Assembly (NCBI GenBank): GCA_004028765.1
Contig: SAIX01000091.1
Coordinates: forward strand, 1 to 38,048
DNA from: Chitinophagaceae bacterium
GTDB taxonomy: Bacteria > Bacteroidota > Bacteroidia > Chitinophagales > Chitinophagaceae
Length of the DNA stretch: 38,048 bases
Direction of reading: 5' to 3'
The translations under genes and the position numbers were made by a program. Positions 30,833-38,048 of the stretch are shown here, one piece after another; positions within the stretch are counted from its first letter, which is position 1; each line of letters starts with the position of its first letter. The notes under the pieces are model-generated. The model saw only the letters and a program-made list of their open reading frames with translations. It made no database searches and was not told the DNA's origin.

Positions 30833-32617
30833 TTAATCCAGTTTCAGCACTGCGAGAAATGCTTCCTGCGGTACTTCTACGTTGCCGATCTGGCGCATCC
30901 GTTTTTTACCTTCTTTCTGTTTTTCGAGCAGTTTGCGTTTACGGCTGATATCACCACCATAACATTTGGCAGTAACATCTTTGCGCATGGCACTGATATT
31001 TTCGCGGGCAATCACTTTTGCGCCGATAGCAGCCTGTATCGCGATCTGGAATTGCTGACGCGGTAATAATTCTTTTAGTTTTTCGCAGAGTTTGCGGCCA
31101 AAATCTGTGGCCCGGCTCCGGTGGATCAATGCACTTAACGCATCAACCTTATCTCCGTTCAGCAGGATATCCATTTTCACAATATCCGCATCTCTTGCCC
31201 CAACAGGCGAATAATCAAAAGAAGCGTAGCCACGGGTAGAACTTTTCAGTTTATCATAGAAATCAAAAACGATCTCGGTCAGCGGCATTTCAAAAATCAA
31301 TTCCACGCGTGTGGTGGTAAGATAACTTTGGTTGATAAGGATACCGCGTTTACCCAAACAGAGCGTCATGATATTGCCAATATACTCAGGCAGTGTAATG
31401 ATCTGTGCTTTGATAAAAGGTTCTTCGATCCTGTCGATCTTTACCGGGTCGGGCATTTCCGCCGGATTGTTCACGATAATTTTTTCGCCACGGGTGGTAT
31501 AGGCATTAAAACTAACGTTGGGAACGGTGGTAATCACCGTCTGGTTAAACTCCCGTTCCAGCCTTTCCTGGATGATCTCCATGTGTAATAACCCTAGAAA
31601 ACCGCATCGGAATCCAAAGCCAAGTGCCTGTGATGTTTCCAGTTCAAAAGTAAGCGAGGCATCGTTCAACTGCAGTTTGTCCATGCAATCGCGGAGCTCT
31701 TCAAACTCATCCGTATTCACCGGGAAGATACCGGCGAATACCATTGGCTTTACCTCTTCAAATCCATGGATCGCTGCGCCCGGGTTGGCTGCAAGCGTGA
31801 TCGTATCCCCTACTTTTACTTCTTTGGCATTTTTGATCCCTGTAATGATATATCCCACATCGCCGGCACGCACTTCGTCTTTGGGTGTCATATTCAGTTT
31901 CAGCACCCCAACTTCATCTGCAAAATAATCCTGTCCCGATGCAACAAAACGGATCTTATCCCCTTTTTTGAGTACCCCGTTCAGGATGCGGTAATACACG
32001 ATGATGCCGCGGAAGCTGTTATACACGCTGTCGAAGATCAAAGCCTGCAAAGGCGCTTCGGCATCTCCTTTAGGAGCGGGTATCCTTTCAATGATCGCCT
32101 GTAAAATTTCTTCGATACCGATACCTGATTTGCCGCTTGCGAGCAGTATTTCTTCCTGCTTGCAACCGATCAGGTCGATGATCTGGTCGGTCACTTCCGG
32201 GATCTTGGCACCGTCCATGTCAATCTTATTGATCACCGGAATGATCTCGAGATTATTATCAAGTGCCAGGTATAAGTTACTGATCGTCTGAGCCTGTATA
32301 CCCTGAGATGCATCTACCAGCAGCAACGCCCCTTCACAGGCGGCAAGGGCGCGGCTCACTTCATAGCTGAAATCCACATGGCCGGGTGTATCGATCAGGT
32401 TCAGTACATATTCCTCCCCTTTATACTTATAATTGATCTGTATCGCATGACTTTTAATGGTGATCCCTTTTTCACGCTCCAGGTCCATATCATCGAGTAC
32501 CTGGTCCATCATCTGCCGCTCACTGATGGTCTGGGTATGCTCCAGCAGCCTGTCGGCCAGTGTACTTTTCCCGTGATCGATATGCGCGATGATGCAAAAA
32601 TTCCTGATATGCTTCAT
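30833..32617 (-). CDS. lepA: Elongation factor 4 (LepA)
   Basis: A 594-residue translation GTPase that back-translocates or remodels stalled ribosomes. G1 is AHIDHGKST (residues 11-19), G2 region [10 protein letters not shown]3 DTPGHVDF, G4 NKIDMD. The C-terminal LepA-specific domain ends with [19 protein letters not shown] and [10 protein letters not shown]. The ATG at 32617 fits the family; the frame to 32656 would begin upstream of the promoter box at 32625-32632. Single-gene unit. Confidence 0.97.
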   Translation of the reverse strand: MKHIRNFCIIAHIDHGKSTLADRLLEHTQTISERQMMDQVLDDMDLEREKGITIKSHAIQINYKYKGEEYVLNLIDTPGHVDFSYEVSRALAACEGALLLVDASQGIQAQTISNLYLALDNNLEIIPVINKIDMDGAKIPEVTDQIIDLIGCKQEEILLASGKSGIGIEEILQAIIERIPAPKGDAEAPLQALIFDSVYNSFRGIIVYYRILNGVLKKGDKIRFVASGQDYFADEVGVLKLNMTPKDEVRAGDVGYIITGIKNAKEVKVGDTITLAANPGAAIHGFEEVKPMVFAGIFPVNTDEFEELRDCMDKLQLNDASLTFELETSQALGFGFRCGFLGLLHMEIIQERLEREFNQTVITTVPNVSFNAYTTRGEKIIVNNPAEMPDPVKIDRIEEPFIKAQIITLPEYIGNIMTLCLGKRGILINQSYLTTTRVELIFEMPLTEIVFDFYDKLKSSTRGYASFDYSPVGARDADIVKMDILLNGDKVDALSALIHRSRATDFGRKLCEKLKELLPRQQFQIAIQAAIGAKVIARENISAMRKDVTAKCYGGDISRKRKLLEKQKEGKKRMRQIGNVEVPQEAFLAVLKLD

Positions 32618-32624
32618 AAGGCTG

Positions 32625-32632
32625 CAAAGATA
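32625..32632 (-). promoter_or_regulatory. -7 promoter box of lepA
   Basis: TATCTTTG on the minus strand matches TAnnTTTG. It ends 7 nt before the lepA ATG, the same distance as at pyrB, implying a nearly leaderless transcript. Confidence 0.5.
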
Positions 32633-32715
32633 AGCGGGAAGGCCGAAGTGGGACATGAATTTATCGAGTTACCCACATTGCTGGAGAATGCATCTGCGGC
32701 ATCGTATTTTTAAAC

Positions 32716-33684
32716 ATGCTTTTGAAAAAACTGAACCGCCGGGCACAGGTGAACAATGAAACCGGTCTCGGTACGAATACTGCTTTAAATGGTGGCCGTT
32801 TTTTTAATAAAAACGGCGTGCCGAATATACAGCCCCATGGTTTGCCTTTCTGGCAAAGGCTGAATATTTATCATGCACTTCTCTCAATGCCGAGATGGAA
32901 GTTTATGCTGTCCATCATTTTATTTTTTATCGGCGTGAACCTTTTTTTTGCAGGCATTTATCTCTTTATCGGGATCGACCACCTGGGAGGTATGGTAGCC
33001 AATACAAATGCCGAAAAATTCGGGGAAGCCTTTTTCTTCAGCGCCCAGACTTTTACCACGGTTGGTTATGGCCGCATCAATCCCATTGGTTTCACAGCCA
33101 GCCTGGTTGCATCACTCGAAGCATTGACAGGCTTGATGAGTTTTGCACTTGTTACGGGTTTATTGTATGGCCGCTTCGCAAGACCGCGTGCTTTTATCCG
33201 GTACAGCAAGCAGGCACTTTTTGTTCCCTTCCGGGATGGGGTTGCGTTGATGTTCCGCATGGTTCCCTATACCCGCAATTATCTGGTAAATGTAGAAGTG
33301 AAAATGACGCTCTCGCTGAAACTGGAAGAGGATGGGGTTCTGAAGAACCGTTTCTTTAATATGCCGCTGGATATTTCGAAAGCCACCACCATGACATCCA
33401 ACTGGACACTGGTACACATGATCAACGAGGAAAGCCCTTTGTATGGATTCAGTAAAAAAGATATCCGGGATGCAGAAGCCGAAATACTCGTTTTTGTTCA
33501 GGGTTTTGATGAGAGTTTCTCCAATACAGTGATCTCAAGGGCCTCTTATAATTATGCAGATTTTGTTTATGGCGCTAAATTTGCGCCCATGTATCACCCG
33601 GATCCAACAAATACCACCACCATTCTTCATCTCGATAAACTGGATGATTATATCACCGTGGATCTGCCGGGGTACAACGACTGA
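32716..33684 (+). CDS. Inward-rectifier-type (KirBac-like) potassium channel
   Basis: A 322-residue channel. First membrane helix near residues 62-86 (WKFMLSIILFFIGVNLFFAG), pore helix and selectivity filter TVGYG at 115-119 in SAQTFTTVGYGRINP, second helix near 124-152. The C-terminal 170 residues have the Kir immunoglobulin-like cytoplasmic domain (MFRMVPYTRNYLVNVEVKMTL, NWTLVHMINEESPLYGF). Potassium selectivity follows from the filter. Its stop overlaps the Sua5-type start by one base (TGATG). Confidence 0.92.
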   Translation: MLLKKLNRRAQVNNETGLGTNTALNGGRFFNKNGVPNIQPHGLPFWQRLNIYHALLSMPRWKFMLSIILFFIGVNLFFAGIYLFIGIDHLGGMVANTNAEKFGEAFFFSAQTFTTVGYGRINPIGFTASLVASLEALTGLMSFALVTGLLYGRFARPRAFIRYSKQALFVPFRDGVALMFRMVPYTRNYLVNVEVKMTLSLKLEEDGVLKNRFFNMPLDISKATTMTSNWTLVHMINEESPLYGFSKKDIRDAEAEILVFVQGFDESFSNTVISRASYNYADFVYGAKFAPMYHPDPTNTTTILHLDKLDDYITVDLPGYND

Positions 33685-34649
33685 TGCAAACGATAACCGG
33701 AACAGATATCCATGAAGCGGCCCGCCTGCTGCGGAAAGATGAAATTGTAGCCATCCCTACGGAAACCGTGTACGGACTGGCGGGCAATGCGCTGCATGAA
33801 AAGGCGGTCTTAAAAATTTATGGGGCAAAGAACCGGCCGAGATTTAATCCATTGATCATTCATGTGGCGGATACAGCGATGATCGAGAGGTATGCATATA
33901 CCGATGCTGTGAGCAGCCAATTGGCGGATGCATTTATGCCCGGGCCTTTTACACTTCTCTTACCCAAAAAAGATATTGTACCTGATCTCGTAACAGCGGG
34001 CAGTGATAAAGTGGCTATCCGGGTACCGCATCATCCCCTTACTTCTGCATTACTGAAAGCACTCGATTTTCCGCTTGCGGCACCGAGTGCCAATCCTTTT
34101 GGCTATGTAAGCCCGACTTCTGCGCTGCATGTATTGCAGGGACTTGAAGGAAAGATACCTTATATCCTCGATGGTGGCCCGAGCCAGGTGGGTGTTGAAT
34201 CGAGCATTGCAGAAGTATTGCCTGGTAAAATTATTTTACACAGGGCCGGTGGCATCAGTGCAGAAATGATCGGGGCTGTTTGTGGGTTGCCGGTTGAATA
34301 TGGAACCATACATGAAAACCAACCCGAAACTCCCGGGCAATTAAAAAGTCATTATGCAACCCATCTCCCATTGTACAAAGGAGATGTTCCCGAATTGCTG
34401 CATACTTATCAGGGGAAAAGAATAGCAGTGATCTCTTTTACGACCAACTATGCACTGCAGGACGGTTCCGTTTGTTTTGTGCTCTCACCCGATGGCAGCC
34501 TCGAGAAAGCAGCGAGGGAATTGTTTGCAACGATGCGCAAGATCGACCAGATGGATATTGATCTGGTACTCGCAGAAGATTTTCCTGATACAGGAATCGG
34601 TAGGGCCATTAATGACAGGCTTAACCGGGCGCAGGTGCTTTTTAAATAG
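33684..34649 (+). CDS. L-threonylcarbamoyladenylate synthase (Sua5 type)
   Basis: A 321-residue enzyme of the YrdC/Sua5 family that activates threonine and bicarbonate for the t6A modification at position 37 of ANN-decoding tRNAs. Seen: IVAIPTETVYGLAGNAL, the ATP site KNRPRFNPLIIHV, and DGGPSQVGVESSIAEVL. The C-terminal Sua5 domain (about 230-321) makes it the long form. Translationally coupled to the channel gene, a pairing with no evident functional reason. Confidence 0.93.
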   Translation: MQTITGTDIHEAARLLRKDEIVAIPTETVYGLAGNALHEKAVLKIYGAKNRPRFNPLIIHVADTAMIERYAYTDAVSSQLADAFMPGPFTLLLPKKDIVPDLVTAGSDKVAIRVPHHPLTSALLKALDFPLAAPSANPFGYVSPTSALHVLQGLEGKIPYILDGGPSQVGVESSIAEVLPGKIILHRAGGISAEMIGAVCGLPVEYGTIHENQPETPGQLKSHYATHLPLYKGDVPELLHTYQGKRIAVISFTTNYALQDGSVCFVLSPDGSLEKAARELFATMRKIDQMDIDLVLAEDFPDTGIGRAINDRLNRAQVLFK

Positions 34650-34750
34650 TGTTTCGTGTGAAACGTGAAAAGGGTTGGCTTTTGTTCTTTAGCGATTGGT
34701 CTTTTGTCTTTGGTAGTTAATTTCATATTACCAATAAAACCCGAAAGATA

Positions 34751-34855
34751 TCTCTGCGAAACCTCTGCCCCTCTGCGCCTCAGCGGTGAATAATCCTAAA
34801 AAATAAGTACCTTTTTTCACCGCAGAGAACAGGGAATGCGGAGTTTTCGCAGAGA
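34751..34855. repeat. Long imperfect inverted repeat
   Basis: Arms 34751-34790 and 34816-34855, 40 nt each, are complementary at 28 of 40 places, with ends TCTCTGCGAAA and GCGGTGAA perfectly matched; spacer 25 nt. A single arm copy is at 2216-2256. The gap 34650-34900 has no gene; before the repeat it is a T-rich stretch. Confidence 0.75.
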
Positions 34856-34900
34856 AAATTACGGTTATATCCAACATTAATACAAAAGCACCAGAGAGAT

Positions 34901-35665
34901 TTATTTCTTCAACGCATGGATGATCGCAGCAAATTCTTCGACGATCAGTGATGCGCCGCCTACGAGCCCTCCATCCACATCGGGTTGACCGAAAATTTCA
35001 ACAGCATTCGCTGCCTTTACACTTCCCCCATATAAAATGGAGATATTGGCAGCAACTCCATCGCCATATTTCGCAGCAAGCTGTGAACGGATATAGGCAT
35101 GCATTTCCTGTGCCTGGGCACTGGTGGCTGTTTTACCGGTACCGATGGCCCAGATCGGTTCATAAGCGATCACGATCTTTTGCAGTTGCTCGGCAGATAA
35201 ATGATACAGGGATTCTTCCAGTTGTTTTGCCACAAATGCATTCTGCGTTCCGGCTTCCCTGATCTCCAGTGGTTCACCACAACAAAAGATGGGATGTATG
35301 TTGTAATCGAGACAGATATTCACTTTATCAGCGAGAAACTGGTTGCTTTCCTGGAAATATTCCCTGCGCTCGGAGTGGCCCAATACCACATACTGCACGC
35401 CCATGGATTGCAGCATTTCGACAGAAACCTCTCCTGTATACGCGCCGCTTTTTTTACTGTAACAGTTTTGCGCTGCTACAAACACATTTTTTTTACCGGC
35501 CAGTTTAGACTGTGCCATCGCGATATAGGGAAAAGGTACAGCGAATATGGCCTGCTGATGCTCATTTAATGAATGAGGTGTTGCGATAATAGCATCGAGT
35601 AACGCTTCTCCCTGCTGAAGGGTAAGGTTCATTTTCCAGTTTGCGGCTGCGATCTGTTTTCTCAT
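34901..35665 (-). CDS. tpiA: Triosephosphate isomerase
   Basis: A 254-residue glycolytic enzyme interconverting dihydroxyacetone phosphate and glyceraldehyde 3-phosphate. Substrate lysine in AAANWKMN, catalytic histidine in YVVLGHSERREYF, catalytic glutamate in IAYEPIWAIGTGKTAT, and phosphate loop SILYGGSV and GGLVGGASL. Length normal. It follows the GlmU-like gene by 20 bp. Confidence 0.97.
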   Translation of the reverse strand: MRKQIAAANWKMNLTLQQGEALLDAIIATPHSLNEHQQAIFAVPFPYIAMAQSKLAGKKNVFVAAQNCYSKKSGAYTGEVSVEMLQSMGVQYVVLGHSERREYFQESNQFLADKVNICLDYNIHPIFCCGEPLEIREAGTQNAFVAKQLEESLYHLSAEQLQKIVIAYEPIWAIGTGKTATSAQAQEMHAYIRSQLAAKYGDGVAANISILYGGSVKAANAVEIFGQPDVDGGLVGGASLIVEEFAAIIHALKK

Positions 35666-35685
35666 GGTTGCTTGCGTAGTTGTGG

Positions 35686-36849
35686 TTAGGTTTTATTGGC
35701 AAATATATGTTTCAATACTGCTGCTTCTGCAGCGGATAAAGTCTGCCCTTTTAGTTTTTTCCAGTTATCGGCTGCAGTGATCGCTTTTTCAAGCTCGTAC
35801 CTTGTAACATCCACACCCCAGCTAAAATGATCAATCAGTGTGGGTAACAAACCCTGTCCGAAAATATTGGCGCTTACTCCAATCATCGTACCGGTATTCA
35901 GCGAAGAGTTAATCGCCGCGCGGGAATAATCGCCCATGATCAGCCCGCATTTTACTCCCACGTTTGCATAATCACCTGCACCCATGTCCCATACCTTTAC
36001 TTCACCTGCTGTATTTTTTACATTGCTCGATGTGCTGCCTGCACCAAAATTGCACCACTGCCCCACTACGGAATCACCCAGGTATCCATCATGTGCTTTG
36101 TTACTGTTGGCCATCATCACGGTATTCTTGATCTCACCGCCGCCCATACAGTTCGGGCCTAATGTGGTGGCGCCATAAATGCGGCTGTTCATTTTCAATA
36201 AGGAATTTTCTCCCAATACAAATGGCCCGCGTATTGATGAGCCTTCCATGACTTCACTGTTCTTACCAAGATAAATGGGGCCTGTGGAAGCATTGAGTGT
36301 ACAGAACTGTAATTTCGCACCTTCTCCAATAAAAATATCTTCTGGACCCATTACCTGAACGGTTGCTGGTATGCGCTGTGATTGCCGGGATTTTCTGATC
36401 CACGCAAAATCTTTCCGGATCATTTCATCATTCCATTGCATAAACTGCCAGGGATGTTCCCAGCGACGGGCGGAAGGATAATCCTGGATATTACTGAAAA
36501 ACTGCAACGAAAGCGCAGGATCAAAATCGGCAAAGGGAATCGCAGCCCTGCCAGCAATCAATCCTGTTTCATCCGCGATACAATGACCGGCATCGAGAGA
36601 AAGGATGCGATCGATCAATACATCATCGGGCACCAATGAAGCATCCACCCAGGTATATTCGCCCTCCGGCACCTTTTCATACAAGGGCTGTAACCATTTT
36701 GCAGTATGTATCCCTGTTTTCATCCCGCTTAAAAATTCCCAGCGCTCCTGCACTGAAAAAATACCTGAACGCATTTCCGCGACAGACCTCGTTAATGTGA
36801 GCGGATACAGGGATCGACGACGGGCATTATCAAATAAAAGAATGGGCAT
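35686..36849 (-). CDS. GlmU-like putative sugar nucleotidyltransferase / left-handed beta-helix protein
   Basis: A 387-residue protein. The ATG at 36849 (MPILLFDNARRRSLYPLTLT) matches the Bacteroidota GlmU_N2-type start. Unlike true GlmU it lacks the GxGTRM-type nucleotide loop. The second half has a left-handed beta-helix of hexapeptide repeats (IYLGKNSEVMEGSSIRGPFVLG, GPNCMGGGEIKNTVMMANSN). A role in sugar nucleotide or acetyl transfer is possible, substrate unknown. It is probably in an operon with tpiA. Confidence 0.85.
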   Translation of the reverse strand: MPILLFDNARRRSLYPLTLTRSVAEMRSGIFSVQERWEFLSGMKTGIHTAKWLQPLYEKVPEGEYTWVDASLVPDDVLIDRILSLDAGHCIADETGLIAGRAAIPFADFDPALSLQFFSNIQDYPSARRWEHPWQFMQWNDEMIRKDFAWIRKSRQSQRIPATVQVMGPEDIFIGEGAKLQFCTLNASTGPIYLGKNSEVMEGSSIRGPFVLGENSLLKMNSRIYGATTLGPNCMGGGEIKNTVMMANSNKAHDGYLGDSVVGQWCNFGAGSTSSNVKNTAGEVKVWDMGAGDYANVGVKCGLIMGDYSRAAINSSLNTGTMIGVSANIFGQGLLPTLIDHFSWGVDVTRYELEKAITAADNWKKLKGQTLSAAEAAVLKHIFANKT

Positions 36850-36865
36850 GCCTGCAAGGTAGTTT

Positions 36866-36985
36866 TTTAGTTTATTGGTTTGATGGTTTACTGGTCTTTG
36901 GCTTCTGGTCTTTAGTCTTTGGAGAGAATTACGAATCAACAAATCACCAATAAACGAATAAACCAGGAAACAAATAAACCCGTCC
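36866..36985. repeat. Low-complexity TTGGTTT/GGTCTTT repeat
   Basis: Words TTTATTGGTTTGATGG, GGTCTTTGGC and GGTCTTTAGTCTTTGG recur, and CCAATAAACGAATAAACCAGG on the right is partly complementary to the left. No gene lies here. Similar words appear at about 34675-34720. Confidence 0.5.
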
Positions 36986-37037
36986 CTCAGCACCCCGAAT
37001 TCTTCTTACCTTGCATCCGCAAACTAAACAGATACCT

Positions 37038-38048
37038 ATGAGTCTCGGTAATTTTTCCTATCCCCTTCCTGCAAATGAGCCCGTACTTTCCTACGCACCC
37101 GGAAGCCCGGAGAGGGCGGCCTTGAAAAAAACATTGGCGGAGCTGAAAAAAAAGCAGGCAGATATCCCGATGTATATCGGTGGCAAAGCGGTAAAAACCG
37201 GAAAAAAAGTAGCGATCCATCCGCCGCATGAGATTGCGCATACACTGGGTTATTTTCACCAGGGGGAAGAAAAACATGTGCACCAGGCCATTGATGCTGC
37301 TTTAAAAGCAAAAGAAGCATGGGCTGCGCTGAGTTGGGAAGCCCGGGCACATATCTTTCTCAAAGCCGCCGACCTGATCGCCACCAAGTACCGTTACCAT
37401 ATGAACGGCACTACGATGCTGGGCCAAAGTAAAAACGCATACCAGGCCGAGATCGACAGTGCCTGTGAACTGATCGACTTTCTCCGTTTCAATGTTCATT
37501 TTTTAAGCGAGATATACAAGCAACAGCCGATATCCTCCCCGGGCATGCACAACCGGATGGAATGGCGCCCGCTCGAAGGTTTTGTGCTCGCGATTACGCC
37601 ATTCAATTTCACAGCGATAGGTGGCAACCTCCCCACTTCTGCAGCACTTTGCGGCAATGTGGTGGTATGGAAACCTGCCAATACCCAGGTATATTCTGCA
37701 CAGATGTTTATGCGGATACTGAAAGAAGCCGGTTTGCCCGATGGCGTCATCAATCTTGTGTATGTCGATGGACCTACACTGGGTAAAGTTTGCTTTGCGC
37801 ATAAAGAATTTGCGGGTGTTCACTTCACCGGCTCTACCGGTGTATTCAATAATATGTGGAAAACCATTGGTGAGAATATTTCAAAATACCGCAGCTATCC
37901 CCGCATTGTTGGTGAAACAGGCGGGAAAGATTTTGTACTCGCCCATCAATCGGCCGATGTGGATGCCGTGGTTACGGCTCTGGCGAGGGGTGCATTCGAA
38001 TTCCAGGGACAAAAATGTTCTGCTGCTTCACGTGCCTATATCCCAAGC
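37038..38048 (+). CDS. pruA: 1-pyrroline-5-carboxylate dehydrogenase, partial
   Basis: The first 337 codons of an aldehyde dehydrogenase, open to the right edge. L-glutamate gamma-semialdehyde dehydrogenase completes proline breakdown to glutamate. Seen: IPMYIGGKAVKTGKKVAIHP, TPFNFTAIGGNLPTSAAL, VVWKPANTQVYSAQ, HFTGSTGVFN, the catalytic Glu in GETGGKDF and catalytic Cys in GQKCSAASRAY. The GGN-x-P form is of the single-function RocA/PruA type. Its C-terminus is outside the window. Confidence 0.95.
   Translation, partial: MSLGNFSYPLPANEPVLSYAPGSPERAALKKTLAELKKKQADIPMYIGGKAVKTGKKVAIHPPHEIAHTLGYFHQGEEKHVHQAIDAALKAKEAWAALSWEARAHIFLKAADLIATKYRYHMNGTTMLGQSKNAYQAEIDSACELIDFLRFNVHFLSEIYKQQPISSPGMHNRMEWRPLEGFVLAITPFNFTAIGGNLPTSAALCGNVVVWKPANTQVYSAQMFMRILKEAGLPDGVINLVYVDGPTLGKVCFAHKEFAGVHFTGSTGVFNNMWKTIGENISKYRSYPRIVGETGGKDFVLAHQSADVDAVVTALARGAFEFQGQKCSAASRAYIPS

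Noticed and set aside
32618..32656. Longer lepA start
   Set aside because: It would start upstream of the probable promoter box; EF4 proteins begin at the [15 protein letters not shown] segment.
36850..36993. Longer start of the GlmU-like gene
   Set aside because: The added 48 residues are read from a low-complexity repeat; the family start is MPILLFDN.

Overview
The window reads as a chromosomal segment of a Bacteroidota bacterium, most likely family Chitinophagaceae. Evidence: a type IX secretion (T9SS) C-terminal sorting domain, DUF4199, DUF1599 and BT_3928-type proteins, promoter boxes of the Bacteroidota TAnnTTTG form, little Shine-Dalgarno signal, and the conserved orders ndk / DHH phosphoesterase / FKBP lipoprotein and dihydroorotase-like / DUF4199 / GT2. 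About 44 genes are supported; most are housekeeping. The last one (pruA-like) runs off the right edge.

Layout. 1-350 is AT-rich with no gene. 351-4558 holds a LEA-like lipoprotein, a secreted GH172/DUF2961 protein, a DUF72 protein and a Y-family polymerase (umuC). 4559-6690 is the first unusual area. It has a UmuD homologue lacking both catalytic residues, a 295-bp repeat-filled gap between umuD and umuC, a palindromic operator-like site, and two tandem 2'-5' RNA ligase-like genes, the second lacking both catalytic HxT motifs; GC-rich palindromes lie between and after them. 6703-22175 carries a radical SAM protein, pyrE, Nudix, DUF1080, MenI-like thioesterase, coaD, pyrB, pyrR, recF, dciA-like, an ABC permease, BT_3928, DUF1599, folP, FKBP, NrnA-like, ndk, DUF1573 and a T9SS cargo protein.

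22182-22821 is the most interesting stretch. An intact tRNA-Pro(GGG) follows a small GIY-YIG endonuclease gene. The pair is bracketed by two pieces of another tRNA-Pro, a 5' part and a 3' part, which meet at the T-loop and overlap by TTCA. This looks like a GIY-YIG cassette that inserted into a tRNA-Pro T-loop and restored a whole tRNA gene with its terminator.

22876-29731 is a co-directional set: a dihydroorotase-like protein without most metal ligands (probably non-catalytic), DUF4199, two glycosyltransferases, and the full four-enzyme route to GDP-D-glycero-alpha-D-manno-heptose (hddA, gmhA, hddC, gmhB). 29810-38048 has a secreted hypothetical protein, lepA, a Kir-like channel translationally coupled to a Sua5-type enzyme, tpiA, a GlmU-like protein and pruA.

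Genes for pyrimidine synthesis (pyrE, pyrB, pyrR, pyrC-like) are spread over the window rather than in one operon. No CRISPR array, rRNA, prophage or transposase was seen. All family calls were made by eye from motifs; no database search was possible.
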